Shown piece after piece: positions 33,992 through 46,774 of a stretch of DNA of 64,000 nt. The notes below the pieces were generated by a model. It searched no databases and was not told the origin of the DNA. It was given only the letters and a program-made list of their open reading frames with translations. The stretch is taken from the NCBI GenBank assembly GCA_003996215.1, contig QJPP01004122.1, positions 62,001 through 126,000 of the forward strand, in the 5' to 3' direction. Every line of letters begins with the position of its first letter. Position 1 is the first letter of the stretch. Source of the DNA: Jaltomata sinuosa. Its lineage: Eukaryota > Streptophyta > Magnoliopsida > Solanales > Solanaceae. A program made the position numbers and the translations under genes.

Positions 33992-35153
33992 TATAGTGAT
34001 TCTCTAGATCATTTTCTTAATTTTTGTGCTTTTTCTGAATTTTGAGCTTTTTCACAGTGGCTACAGGTTATTTATGACTTGCCAGGACAGACAGTTTGAT
34101 TCTCGGGCAGTTCTTTTATGTTTTAGGCCTATTTTTCTGTTTTGAAACTCTCAAAGCTGGTAGAGTTGACTTTGATCAACATTAGGAGAAGACGACCTTG
34201 GATACAAATTTTGTCAGTGTTGTTAGCTCTGGAACATTGACTTTGGGCTAGAGGGACCTTTGGTTTGGGTCCTGACGCTTCTGAACTCGTTTTGAGCTAT
34301 TGGGTTCCTTTTGGTTAAAAGTTGGTTTTTGAGCATATGGCCCACTTTTTGTTAAAATAATCTCTGTTGGAAATTTCATCAATTCCGTTGAGTCTAAAAT
34401 ACTATTTTTTGTAAGGTAGCATAGTTTATTTGCGTCCACGGGACCTTGGATGAATCCCGAGGGTCCATTCAAGGCATTTTGAGGTGGGGAAAAATTGTTG
34501 GTTTGATGAAACTGCTGCAGCAGTATCCAACCTTTGCCTATGCGAGGGGTTGGCTGCCTACACGGTGACCAGTTGCATGCACGCAAAAGGCGCACCAGGC
34601 CTCGCCCCTTTTTTGCCCTTCGCACACGCGTGCCCGCATGCGCGCAAAAGGCACGCCAAGCCCTACCTTCACTTGAAAATCGCGTGACTTAGTGCCAGGC
34701 CACCTACGCAAAGCTGCGTGCATGGTGGCCTGCCCACATGCGCATAGGCATGTGCCTGCAACTATATACTCCCTCTGTTTTAATTTATTTGGCCTATTTT
34801 AACTTGACATGGAGTTTAAGAAAGTAAATAAGACTTTTGAATCTTGTGGTCATAAATTAAAGATATGTCAAATGTACTAAAATGCCCTTTAATCTTTTGA
34901 TCTTGAACATGATGCCATGCGAAAAGTTAAAATTAAAGAGTTGCTAAAAAGAGAAAGAGGCATTCTTTTTAAAATGGACTTAAAAGGAATGTAGGCTAAA
35001 CAAATTGAAACGGAGGGAGTAAGTGTTTTCAATTTCATTTTCTTCTCCTACATCCCGAAAATCCTCCATTGTTAGAGAAATTCTTCACCCAAACACATAT
35101 AGGATCATCATAGTGTTGGGGGTAACATTTTCCTTATTCGTGATCATTCTCTC
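33992..35153 (+). repeat. C-like LTR, 5' part, with a MITE inside; cut at block end
   Basis: From tatagtgattctctagatc (33992) it parallels the LTR at 60626 (tgtaatgaccctctaggtt) in order: the cacagtgg...ggttatttatgactt segment, the ttgactttgg...aacattgactttgggctag segment, the aatcccgagggtcca segment and, after the MITE, the ttcattttcttctcc leader. Divergence is high. A GC-rich variable part (34540-34760) holds repeated cgcaaaaggc units. The right end stops at the block boundary. Confidence 0.65.
34769..35019. mobile_element. Stowaway-like MITE (251 bp)
   Basis: Terminal inverted repeats start ctccctctgttttaatttat at the left and end caaattgaaacggagggag at the right. The element is flanked by TA on both sides (34767-34768, 35020-35021). 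The CTCCCTC...GAGGGAG ends and TA target are hallmarks of Tc1/mariner-type Stowaway elements. It has no coding capacity, so it needs a transposase from elsewhere. Confidence 0.87.
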
Positions 35154-35858
35154 GTTGGGATGATCACTTACCTCTCATAGAGTTCACCTACAATAACAAC
35201 TCCCATTCCAGTATTTATATGGCCCCATATGAGACACTTTATAGGCGTAGGTGTAGATCACCCATGGGATGGTTTGAAGTAGGTAAAGCAGCCTTGATTG
35301 GGCTAGATTTAGTTCATGAGGCTATGGAGAAAGCTCAGCTCATTAGGGAAAGGTTGAAGACAGCTCAGAGTCGTCAAAAGTCCTATGCAGATGTGAGGAG
35401 AAGAGTCTTAGAGTTTGAGGTTGATGATTGAGTTTTTCCTGAAAGTATCACCCATGAAAGGTGTGATGAGATTTGGCAAGAAAGGGAAGCTCAGTCCCAG
35501 GTATGTAGGTCCTTACAAAATTCTGAAAAGGGTTGGTAATTTGTCTTATGAGTTAGAATTGCCAACCGAACTAGCCGTGGGTCGCCAAGTCTTCCATGTT
35601 TCATTATTGAAAAAGTGTGTTGGCAACATAACATTGATTGTGCCATTATAGAGTGTTAGTGTGAAGAATAGTCTCACCTATGAAGAGGTTCCAGTTGAGA
35701 TTCTTGACTGTCAAGTTCGTAGGTTGAGAAATAAGGAGGTCGCTTCCATGAATGTTCTTTGGAGAAATCAGTCAGTTGAGGGAGCTACATGGGAAGCCAA
35801 AGTAGCTATGATAACCAAGTACCCTCACCTTTTTCCTTCCGATCCAGCTTCAGCTTGA
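35154..35858 (+). pseudogene. Element D integrase C-terminus and chromodomain-like tail (copy 2)
   Basis: Begins inside the integrase core and reads LIEFTYNNNSH, then the RRRCRSPMGWFEVG segment (35219 on). The GPY region (GKLSPRYVGPY near 35485-35515) and the tail VRRLRNKEVASMNVLWRN follow. It shares with copy 1 the TGA and extra C at about 35430-35442 and the TAG after LIVPL. It lacks the stop that copy 1 has after NNNSH, so that lesion is younger than the duplication. It has no promoter or start of its own and is only a fragment. Confidence 0.85.
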
Positions 35859-36071
35859 GGTAATAGTTCCTCCCTAGTTTTCCAATTTACTCATGTGTAT
35901 TTCAGTCGCAGTATCATGTTCCCTCAGCTATTCCTGCATTTCCACCATGATTTCATGTCCTTATAAATAAATTCAGTTAGGAATCACCTTTTAGAACTCA
36001 GTTGGTAAGGATTGCAGCTCTTTTCCCCCAAACTCAGCTTGTTTAATCTTTATTCGAGGATGAATGATCCC

Positions 36072-36081
36072 AAGGGAGAGA
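36072..36081 (+). promoter_or_regulatory. Polypurine tract of element D (copy 2)
   Basis: aagggagaga directly before the LTR copy at 36085. Confidence 0.6.
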
Positions 36082-36084
36082 TAT

Positions 36085-38130
36085 TATAATACCCCAAAAA
36101 TTTCAAGCCTAGAACCAGCTCAAAAAAATTAGAAAATGAAACTGTCCAAGTCAGAATAGAAACCACGGATAGTTTCCATGGACCGTGGAAAGGTCCACAA
36201 TCCATGGAAGGCCTTTGTGGAATTAGACCTGCAGACCCCTCCTCTGAGTCACAAATCATGACCAGCTTCCACGGAACTTGGAATGATCTACAGAACATGG
36301 ATTGCTATCGTGGAAATCAGACCTGAGGGTCATCAATCGCTTAGGAACCATGGACAGTTTCCATGAGCCATGGATGGTTCCACGAGCCATGAACCTCATC
36401 CGTAATTATCAAACCCGCAGCTTGAAAAATGGCCCAGGAACCATGACAGGATTTCATAGGCCGTGGAAGCATCCACGGACTGTGGTTCCCACCCATGGAA
36501 CTCAAGTCGTGAATTTTTTCAGCTGTTTTCTAATTTAATTCTAGGGGTATTCTAGACTTTTTATATCCCTTTTAAAGTCTAAGCTATGATTTTTTGACTA
36601 GCCTAAGTTGGATTTTTAGCCTAAAACTATCCAAACCCCTCATTCCCTCAAATTAAGTCGACACTTTGAAAATTAGGAGAAAAGAAGCGTTCTCTCTTCT
36701 CAAGAACAAGCAGAAGGTTCTCCCAAGTTCAGTCCCCATATCCAAGGACTCTTCCGTGAACTTTACCTCCAGGTATATGGGATTTTATCAATGGGAATCC
36801 TTTCACCCATTGAGTCCTTAAGAAATTCAGTATCTTCAGTTTTAAGTTAATTCTTCAGACCTAGGGTTGTTGAATTCTATGAACCTGTTGTATCCCAGTT
36901 TCCATTATTGTGTATGGAATCCATTACATGTTTTCTTGAGAATCTAGGATAGTTATATACTCAGAGTTCTACAACCCTAGCATATGTTAATTTAAGTACT
37001 TTAAATTCATACATGTTAGTCAGATATCTCAGTCAGTCATACTTCATGATTAAAATGCTATCAGTTTTTAGTATTATTATGCATTCTTAGAATAATCAGT
37101 ATTTTAGCTATCCAGGATATCGTTTGTATTTATTACTTGAAAATTCAGTTGGCAGCAGACTTAGCACAAAGTGGACAAAAGGATGAAGGCTAACCCATTA
37201 TTTTAGCCTGAGAGCTTTAATAGAAGTCCCTAAGTCCTAGAACTACGGCTCCACTGTACGTTATAAAGAGGTCACCCATCAGATCAAGCTTGACACCCTA
37301 GTCCCTTGTTGGACATCAGATTAGTGGATCCACGCCAGTTTATGTTTGTACCCTTGGCAAGGTATGAATACCCTCCCATCCAGGGTTACAGGTTGGCCCC
37401 ATAGTTAGCTCAACTTGGGATATATCGGTTAACAGTATCTCCCACAATTCAGATTCAATACTTGTATTGACCTTGTATTCAGTATTGAGTTATTCAGTTC
37501 AGTTCAGGATTTTACAGTACATGTTAAATACTTGGTCATTATATCAGTTATCTTTCAATCTCTTGTCTCAGCTTACTTTTCATGTTCAAACTATTGTATC
37601 ATGATTCAGTATATACATGTACATATAGATTAGTGCATATCCCGCATTCTCAGTACATTCAAAGTAATGACGCATTCTTTTGTGATACATCCTATTATAA
37701 TGTAGGTTCAGGCGCTCAGGATCCAGACCGCGGTTAGTGTGATTCTTCAGTTCCTATTCAGCATCTCAGTGGTGAGTCCTCATTATTCGAGGATGATACT
37801 TATGTTTATTTATTCAACATTCATTTACAGTTTCAGACTTTTAGAGTTAATTGGGGGCTTGTCCCAGCAACTCACTTTAGATAGAGGCTTTAAGATATAA
37901 CATTAGTTTCAGCTTTTGCAGTTAGTATTTAACTCAGCCTTTTACATATATTTGTACTTCAGAGATTATTAGGTTATCTTTCTAAGATTATTTTATTAAA
38001 CTGACTTAACTTCTGCACAATTAGTATTTTATTCAGAAATACTTAGTACATGCTAGATCACGGGTTAGCTTGGGGTCACTTGTGACTCTAAGCACTGTGC
38101 TGCATCAAGGGGTTGCCTCAGAGCATGACA
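36085..38130 (+). repeat. 3' LTR of element D (copy 2)
   Basis: Aligns end to end with 18482-20524 with scattered changes. It starts tataatacccc, a C-to-T change relative to the other copies, and ends atgaca before tcgac. The palindrome cluster is at about 36165-36500. Confidence 0.88.
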
Positions 38131-38668
38131 TCGACCTAGAGGTCGGGGTAGGGCATGGGCTGCAATGCCAACTTAGGCCCAAGCTAAGGTACTATCACCT
38201 AAGCCAGTTGTTGAGGTAGAGGATATTCAGTATGAGCCGGAGGGCATGGGTCCAGCCCAACTTCCATCAGGTTTTGTGGCTACAATAGTTTAACAAGATA
38301 CTTTGGTCTGGATCATTGGGTTCTTGGAGGGTATGTCGTTGCTCCAGACTTTGCCTAGTACTCCTAGTGGCTCACAGGTTTCAGATGAGGCTCAGACTTC
38401 ATCCCAAGCAGCGACACAGTGTTTAGGAGTGCAACCTGCTACTACGACTCCCAGATTAGAGGTGTTGCCTATTCTGTTGGTTGCTCAGCCTATTGTAGCT
38501 AGGCTGGTTATGTCTTTTGAGGAGCAGAAGATGCTTGGTAGGTTCATTCGGTTGGGACCTCCGAGGTTTTCTGGTGCTCCAGGGAAGGATGCTTATGAGT
38601 TCTTAGTCAGTTTCCAGGAGAGGTTGCATAACCTCTAGTTAGTAGAGCGGCACGGAGCAGATTTGTCA
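38131..38668 (+). pseudogene. Element C gag, middle part (copy 2)
   Basis: Open at 38303-38638 and nearly identical to copy 1, with differences such as HVSDED to QVSDEA. It contains LGRFIRLGPPRFSGAPG. The upstream stop near 38291 is TAA where copy 1 has TAG, so a second change has hit the same codon. It is cut by LTR G at 38669, as in copy 1. Confidence 0.8.
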
Positions 38669-40284
38669 TGTCCCAAAATACTCCTAGAGGTGATTGGCAC
38701 CTAACACACACCACCGTCCAGGCAAACCAAATTTTTCTTACCTTAATTATTAATTCTCAACACTTAATAAATTAAATACGAATTCAAATAATATGATAAT
38801 TAATTATCTCAAATTATTAATTTAAGTTTCTTGCCCAAATCCCACACTAGACCATGGAGCATCTATGTGAACTACAAAAGACTCAAGTGTGTAAACCTAA
38901 CAATGAAATATCAATAAATAAATGATAAAAAATCTTTTGGAAGCCTCCACGAGTAATGCAGTGGCTCACCTTAACAACTGGATCAACTCCAACATACTCG
39001 TCAGCGTCGAGCTTCATCATCCCCAACAGTATCTGCAAGGACATATAGGTAAGGAGTGAGTTATATGTAAATATAACTCTGTAAGATCCTCGACCCTCTA
39101 CTTTAAATACCCCTGAAATAAGTATTAGAAAATATAAACACATCACAAGTACAAGAATTATATCATAAAATAATATCCAAAAAGTTTCAAACAATTGCTT
39201 ATCACGACTGCTACATGTCTCACAACAATTTACACTAAAGACCTATCATAAATGGTATTTAAAGCAATGAATCAACACCACAAGTCCCAGACAGTATGCA
39301 CAATGCTCCAAATATATCAAGGAACATACACAATGTCCAATAATGTCAAAAAGCATACACAATACTCAGATAAGCATACAAATTACTTGAAGAAGCATAC
39401 ACAATACCCCAGTGAATAAAAAAGCATACACAATGCTTAAAAAACATAGACAATGTCCCAACCTTATGGCACACAACCGTGTCACATCATGAAATAATTT
39501 ATAAATAGAATTTTAGTGTATTTAAAAATAAAATCTATGTGATCCGCCTCAAATACCGCTGATTCTGTCAAACACATGCTCGTCCCAACACATAGACCAG
39601 ACAAATAAAATATATTTTCAAAATAAATTGAAAAGCAAGCACCCAAAGCTTAAAGCCTCACTTACCTCAAATTTGTGACTCAAGCACCCTTTCAATAAAG
39701 CAAAGTTATGCTCTCGCATTTCTGAATCACTTCAAACTACACAAAAATAGGTTTAGAATAGTCAGAAACCCTTAGATGAATTCTCTTAATTTTTAGAATA
39801 AGTGAAACTCACGGTCAAAGAGTTAGCCCAAAAAGTCAACTCTGGTCAATGTGTCTAAATTCCCAAAACATGACCATTAACAAAATCTACTCGACAAGAG
39901 AATTCCAAAACACTACTCAAAATCAAATTTGATAACATTTGCCTTGTCAAATCAATGATTTAGGTTGAATAATCTCAGGGCTAACTTTCTCAATTATTCA
40001 GAATTTCTCCATGCTTCCACCATTAGAATTTATTCATAACCACGTAATAAACTCAAATAAGAGTTTAGAATTAATAACTTGATGATTTGTGTCAAAAACT
40101 AATTCTTTTCTCTAACTTTTTCTCCCTTTCTATTCTTTTCTGCATTATCTTTTCATTCTTCTGCATACTACTGCTATTTACCAGCAACGCTGGTTTCTAT
40201 CCCTCTTGTATTGGGCTTCAACCTATTTTTCTTAATTTTTTTAAATTGCAAATTAACCCTTTTAAAAAAATTAGGGTTATGACA
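38669..40284 (-). repeat. 3' LTR of element G (copy 2)
   Basis: 1616 bp, aligned with 21063-22688 over its whole length with a few small indels. It includes the catacacaatg array (39293-39460) and lacks a stretch of about 20 bases near 40145 that copy 1 has near 22525-22550. Confidence 0.83.
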
Positions 40285-40495
40285 TTCTCACTCATTTAAA
40301 ATTACGTTCATCCTCGAACGTGCCTTGAATTATATCATAACTACCAAACGGCTATAAAAACTTCCCATACACATTTTTGCAGCGATCTCTAGGTCAACTC
40401 TATAACGATAATACCTCTAAAACACTTGAACTGAAGATGACCACTCAACCTTAGCTCGAAGCTTGAAATCCCATCATTGATGCCCAGAACTTTTC

Positions 40496-43400
40496 TGTGA
40501 TGACCATTTCGGTCATCTTTGTGTTTACGCATTCATTATACTATTAGAGCCTTCATGTAGCAGCCCCAAGTCATTTATGGCTTGCTGGGACTGGTATCTC
40601 AGTTCCCTGGTCATTCATTTGGTCATTTTGGCCGCTTGCCTGTTTTAGAGCTTAAACTTAGAATATCGTTGACTTTGGTCAATATTCTTAGCTAAAGTGC
40701 TCAAAATTGATCTCTAATAGTTCTGTCAGCTTTAGAGCGATGAGTTTGGTCTAGTTGGACCTTTAGTTGAGGCCTGAGAACATCCGGTGTGGGTTTTGTG
40801 TGGTTTTCTCAGTTTTCAAGCTATTTAGAGTTGAAAGTGTAACTTTGGGTGACTTTTGATGATCGGAGTGTCAGATTTGAAATCCAACAATTCCATCAGC
40901 TCCAGAATATTGAGTTTGGTCTAGGAAGATGGTTGGTTCGGGTTTTGAGTGAGTCAGACTCATTTCGAGCCTTTGAGTTCCTTTTCGTTAGTGTTGACTT
41001 GGGTCAACATTTCTCCGAAATGAACTTGTATGGAAGTTTTGTCAATTCCGTTGAGTCTGGAACATCGTTTTCACTCTGTCAGCACTATTGGTTTTTGAAT
41101 ATCAGTTTCCGATTGTGCCCGAAATGCCCCGTCAAGTTTTCAAAAAGTGCAGAAAATCAGCTGGGGACAACAACTATTTATTGTTGTCATTTCGTTTTTT
41201 TCAGCCCTTCTCCTCACTTTTCTCACACTAAAACTCAAAATTCTCTCCACCATTTTGCTCTAATTCAGTTCTAAACCTTGGGGAATTATTTGTTCGTCGA
41301 TTATCCATAGTTTTTTGCCTCTTGGTAAGTCATATTCCCCAACTTGCCTTCTTCAGTTTTCTCTTAATTTCTCCATTGATGCTCATCCAAAGCTTGGATT
41401 TTGTGATAGATTCTGCCCCCTAAGCTTTTTCATATTCGTGGGTGTGAAGTTTTATCCATCTTGGGCGGATTTTCCATCATTTTGGTAAGTCATTCTTGCC
41501 CAATTTCTATTTTTATTTTTGAAATTTCCATTCTTTAATCCCCAACTTGGGCGGGCTGTTTTGGCGTCCTTCCCTTGTCCAATTGTGCTCAAATTTGGAG
41601 CATGCATTCTTGGCATCGTTGGGGTCATCGTGGTTCTTTTCATTTTTGGTTTCAAATTATGGGCCCCACAGGCTCGCTTTTGACCCGGCTATAATTGTAG
41701 CAATATGGGTATCATTAGACTCGTATTAACATTTTATTCATGAATTTAACAGTTTGATTCTCGTTCATAGCTTCTTAGAGCAGATCAACCTCGGATATCA
41801 TCATTCCCGCAGCTTGTCATCGGACGACAGGTAGGTTATGGCTTAACTCCCTAGAATTTGCATATTTCGGGTAAAATTATACTAGTTGGCATCCTTGGGT
41901 TGGATTATTAGGTTGGTACCACAGACCTTGACCTCTTTTCCATGATTCATCCTATTACTTTCCTTCGTTGTGTGTAGTATTCCTATTAGTTGATATATTT
42001 ATTACCCTTGTGACCCCGTGAGGTCTTGTTGACTCTGGAACATAGAAGGTGGGATTATTGAGAATGTCCGCGAGTCTCGGACATAGAAATATCCTTCTAG
42101 GCTGGTTATGCTTACTGAGTAGCTTCAGAGCCTGTGCAAGGCTGTTTGGCTGATTGTGAGCTGTCGGACAACTATTTGGGTTGATCATATCATTTCCATG
42201 CAAATAAAAAGGTTTTTCTACGTTTTATTATGGTTTTTGGCTTTGGGACTATGAAAACTGATTTTCTAAACCTTGCATGGCCTCGAGGGCCCGTTTTCAA
42301 TGAAATTGGATTTGGAAATGATTTGACTTGATATGTGGATCTTCTTGGGGTAAAAGGTCAAAAATATGGTTTTATCATGATTTACTACTATTGATAGACT
42401 CGACAGGGTTAGAGTGCTAGCTGAGTTTTCTTACTGATTTGAAATGATATCAGGCTCGGCCAGGTCAAGCATCTGAGATATTTTTACTACTGTTTTAGAC
42501 CTGGTTGTGCCCGGGCACCCTTGGAAGGGTTTTTTAGACATCTTTTTCACTTTTTTAGTCCTAGACAGGGTCTAGGCATGTATATTTAAGACTTAGCCAC
42601 TGGCTTGAACCCGGACTCAATTCCGGAGGACACATTTTGATTCTGAGTTTTAGTATGAGGTCTGGGACCTCCATGTACCTTGCCGCTCCGGGCTTGAGGC
42701 TTTGGACTGCGTATTCCGGGGAGAAGGGTATACGGTAGAGTAAAGGTATATGGGTTGTGTCCTTCCATGGAACCTACTTGTTGGGCCCGATCTGCACCGA
42801 AGGAGGTACATACAGAGGTTCTATTTCACCCTGAGGTTTTCATGCATCATATCATTCATTGTTCAGGATTCCACCCTTGTTTGTTGTTTGTTGATTGTAT
42901 GCTCCGGTAGTATGGGATTCCGGAGAGTTTTTTTCACTTGATTGTGTTCCTCAGTTGTATGGGCTGCTGGGGGACAGTTGGTAGACTCTCGTTACTTATT
43001 ACGAAATTGTTCTCTATTACGGTTATAAGTGTGGAGTTGAACTCTGCTAGGCTGTTATTTTGGGATTTGAGATTGATATGGTTTGGTTGGTTATTTGTTC
43101 TGTTTACCGAGCATGTCTACTTTATCCTTCTCTCCCACTCTTTACGCTCGAGATTACCAGTATACTGCCCATTTCTAGAACCTACACTTATATATATACT
43201 ATTTTTGCGAGGATTCCAGCTGCGTCGTCCTTACTTTCACCTATGCCTGTTGTGTGTATATATTCTATATGCTAGCCTTATATGTTGTTTTCTGTTGTCT
43301 TCCCTCTGGGCTAGTTTCTGTGTACTTTTCATTGATTTCTGTGAGTGTTTGCTTCTACTCTGTCTGTTATTGCTCTTTTACTTTATATTTGCCCAGTCGG

Positions 43401-43900
43401 CCTATGATACCTACTTGGTACCTTGTGCTTTGCATTTGGTGCTCACCCTACCCTCTACATCTTTTGGTGCAGATCCTAGCGTGGGCCATCGCCGTTAGCG
43501 CGTCGGAGACTCATGCGGGGTGTAGTTTTTGGATCATCCAGGCTGAGGGTGAGCTCTTGGCATTCAGAGCTTGACTTCAGTTATCCTTGGTGTATTTTGT
43601 ACTCTTATAGTTTTGGAGACATTGTGTATATATGACTTTTGGTCATTTGTACTCCTGATGTAGTTCGGCTCTTATACGCTTTGATACCAGGTTTTGGGTT
43701 TGACTTAGTTTTTGCATTTTATATTTATTACTCTTGTTATCTATTTTCTTCTCCTTATGCCCTTGCTTCCGCTTATTTACCAAATCTTCTGCTTAAACTG
43801 TTAGAAGGTAGCCCATTACTAACCATTCTGTGCTACGGAGATTGGTTCGCCTACTGGGGGGTTGTAGGTGCCATCATGACTGAGAAATTGGGTCGTGACA
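40496..43900 (+). mobile_element. Solo LTR of family F (copy 2)
   Basis: 3405 bp with the same ends and the same ttttc duplications (40491-40495, 43901-43905) as at 22894-26314. Presence at the same point in both duplication copies shows that the insertion, and its reduction to a solo LTR, came before the duplication. Differences between the copies are scattered, including a changed TATA box at 42201-42210. Confidence 0.92.
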
Positions 43901-44499
43901 TTTTCTCAAAGAACTTATTCCCGTACATATGCACTATCATAGTTTATACAATCTGCATCAATTTATAAATGTTATTCTGAACATAATCCCAAGCTAAATC
44001 ATATACCTCCATAACTATAACAACCTCTTAACCATAATAACAAACCGTAATCAAACATATACCAACATCATTATAAACTTATCTTTCTAACAAGTTTTTA
44101 GGATACTGCTAATAATAGAAGAAACCTCTAAGAGTATATAACCACCCGCCATCATTCTATGTCATAGAATTCTATGATCCGAAAAGAGCTTTTAATTGCT
44201 TCAAGTTGTAATTAAGTATTTTTAGTTCCAAATCCACCTTTATCTCGAGCCTATCACACTAAATCTTGTTAATATATATTTCGTCATCTAGAGTTCAAGC
44301 TATTCATTTAGTGGACAATACCAATATCACATAAAGCCTCAAACAACAATGTTTATGGACCATACTCTTACTTAAGAAATTTTCTTCAAACTCATGCGCC
44401 AGTCTATTATCAATAGATATTGAACCTTTTTCATAAGTCAAAATTTTCATCTAGTTCCACTTCTGCAGGATGAATTTTATGACTATCATCATGAACATA

Positions 44500-44685
44500 T
44501 CATCTAATCATAGACACATGGAAAAAAAGAGTGGACAACAAATAATTTCGGAGGTAAAGTAAGTCTATATGACACCAAATCAATTCGATGCAATTATCAT
44601 ATGGACTAACATACTTTAAACTTAGCTCACTTTTCTTATCGAATTTCATAACTCCCTTCATGAGGCCCAGAAAAGGTCTTTCCAC
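44500..44685 (-). pseudogene. Element G integrase C-terminal remnant (copy 2)
   Basis: Same 61-codon minus-strand stretch as 26886-27071 with a few changes (FLGLMKGVMKF here). The GVMKFDKKSELSLKYV and FHVSMIR segments are homologous to the end of integrase. Confidence 0.75.
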
Positions 44686-45110
44686 CTTTCATGATCTCCG
44701 TATCATTAACTCACTTATCTCCATAGGACTTCTATTTGCTTTAAGCAGTTTTGAGTCATTTTAGTATCAATTTCATTTTTTTAAAAGCTTGTTGGGATTC
44801 TGGATCCTATAATTATGACTCACCAAGTTCAAACCACCAACTAGCCAACTGTACTGATATTCATATAAAGCCTTAAAGATAAAATTTGCATACCAAGTTA
44901 GTAAAAAATATGAGATACAACCTTGTCAAAAGCAACTAATCATGAACCCCTCAATATGTTATATTCATTTGGCTAGTGTTGTTATTGGATACTTATATTC
45001 TCTTGTTGTCTCCTTTTGTAAGAACAAACCCAAGTGTTACAATAACAGTCCTATAGTGGAACACATCCCCCATACTTATATACAATAGTGTTAGATTACA
45101 CCCAAATATT

Positions 45111-45325
45111 CCTACATAATACTCTCATGTAAAATAGCGTTGAAACACATTCTTATACCTCTATATATCGATCATACGTATGATAGTACTGGAAAGCATC
45201 CTTACACCCCTACTTAACATTCTTATGTACGGCGATGCTGGAACATATCCAAATATTCCTACATAACACTCTCATGTACGACAGTATTGGAACACATCCA
45301 TACACCCCTACATAAATGTTCCAAT
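45111..45325. repeat. Tandem array, about 49-base period, in G (copy 2)
   Basis: Counterpart of 27494-27715, with the same order of units. Confidence 0.65.
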
Positions 45326-45848
45326 GCACTCTTACTCTCATTCCACATTACAATATAAGCATCTCATGCCATTGCACTATCTCTGAAATATATCACCACA
45401 TAAGCTAGTATGATGTATAATCAATACAACTGGAATCATGTTCTCAATCTCGCTAAGCCTGTCAAGATCATCTAAGCTACATTTACAACTTTCTGAATGA
45501 ATGTGTAGACCAACCACAAACTCTATAATGATCATTTTCTCTCTTTTTTTTGTTTCTCTCAAAGACAACCATGTTTAAGATAATATTTTTTTTCCAACAC
45601 TCGTATTTAATATATGAACAATTCAAACATTGAAGAACAATATTTGTAATACCTCGTATTACTATCTGCCGATGTTAGCTCTCTTTCTTTGATCTCAATG
45701 CATACTTATGAATCTCGAGAGTACTGAATATTTTAAATGTTAAATGTTTTCGTGTATAAATCTCCTAAAGTCAACCACCACAAGTGCATACACATTGAAA
45801 TCTCTAACTATAATACTCCCACTTTATTCACTATTAAAAACTATCATT

Positions 45849-45853
45849 AAAAC
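45849..45853. repeat. Target site duplication, left, element B
   Basis: aaaac, repeated at 57714-57718. The empty site is visible in copy 1 near 28233, where cattaaaaccc runs on without interruption. Confidence 0.9.
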
Positions 45854-46218
45854 TGTAATGACCCTTCCTGTTATTTCCACGTATACGTTTTCCTTGAACC
45901 GTTAGAGCTTGTTTGTAGCGGCCCCAAGTCACTTAAGGCTTGTCAGGACCGGTATTTTGGTGTCGGGTCCATTTGTTTGGTCGCATTATAAGTTTTGAAG
46001 TCAAGCAAGTCGGCAAAAGTTATCGTAAGTTCTTTAATAAATTTTCTGAACTTTGGGTAAAATGTTTCGTAGCATTTCTCTCAATATATAAAGAGTTAGA
46101 AGTCCCCCAAAATACCAAATCGAAGGTCTACGAGTCTAGTTTCCAACGCATAAAACATCACGTCCAACTGATCGCGGAGTAAAAAGTTATGACTATTTTA
46201 CCGCGGACTGTCTGGCAG

Positions 46219-46251
46219 GAACCGGGTTGCGAACCGGGTCGCGAACCGGGT
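46219..46251. repeat. Three 12-base GAACCGGGT units in LTR B
   Basis: Exact spacing of 12 at 46219, 46231 and 46243. The same array is at 54739-54771 in the 3' LTR. Element A has two units (1119-1139 on the complement), so the number varies between copies. Confidence 0.75.
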
Positions 46252-46740
46252 CCGGTCAAACTCGATTTAAAGCCTCAACTTCACGTTTTAAAATGCTATT
46301 GCAGTTCTGAAATAGTGAGAAAACATAAGGGAGGATTTCAAGAGAGTTCTTGAGTATCAAATCGTGCGTTGGTGAATTGCGAGCCTAAGTTTGAGAATTT
46401 ATTAACATCGCGTGTATTTGAAAATATTTTATTTGAAAGTTGCATTTGTAAAAAGTTATATTATTATTACCTTTTTAAAATATTTTAAAGGTTTATGAAA
46501 AATATTTTTGTTACGATATAATGGTATATGTATTTATTTTATAAGGTTTTTGTACATTGTAATATTTTAACGGAGATAGTAAATTTAGTTATGTTAAAAA
46601 TTATTATTATAATATAGTAGGTTTTACTTGAAATGATTTTCTATTAATTATTATATATTCAAAAAGTTATATATATTTTACCATGAATTTATGCAATACC
46701 CGAATATATATATAAGGGGATAAAAATATTTTCAATATTG

Positions 46741-46774
46741 CCACCTCTGCTCCACGTGGAGGTGGAAGAGGTGG
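46741..46774. promoter_or_regulatory. G-box hairpin of LTR B
   Basis: Outer stem ccacctct / agaggtgg (8 bp), then a perfect 12-base palindrome ctccacgtggag with CACGTG in the centre and unequal bulges between them. The same hairpin is at 55263-55296. It occupies the place of the 30-base palindrome in LTR A, with altered bases but the same fold and centre. Confidence 0.6.

Larger units (their letters stand above)
29248..35153. other. 5.9-kb foreign block inserted 16 bases into duplication copy 2
   Basis: It lies between gttggg at 29242-29247 and gttggg at 35154-35159. Removing the block and one repeat rebuilds the tandem-duplication junction exactly. Its ends (ccatccgcta... and ...cattctctc) are not inverted repeats or TG/CA termini. 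Both ends fall inside LTR fragments, H on the left and C-like on the right. This fits ectopic filler DNA copied during break repair better than any one transposon. It contains a truncated LTR, a probable Helitron, a MITE and AT-rich DNA, but no gene. Confidence 0.75.

Noticed and set aside
34540..34760. GC-rich stretch with open frames on both strands as an exon
   Set aside because: It occupies the variable repeat part of a C-like LTR (cgcaaaaggc units); no conserved protein, splice pattern or start context was recognised.
29248..35153. The 5.9-kb block as a single intact transposon
   Set aside because: No terminal inverted repeats, no TG/CA ends, no transposase, and both ends fall within LTR fragments of different families.
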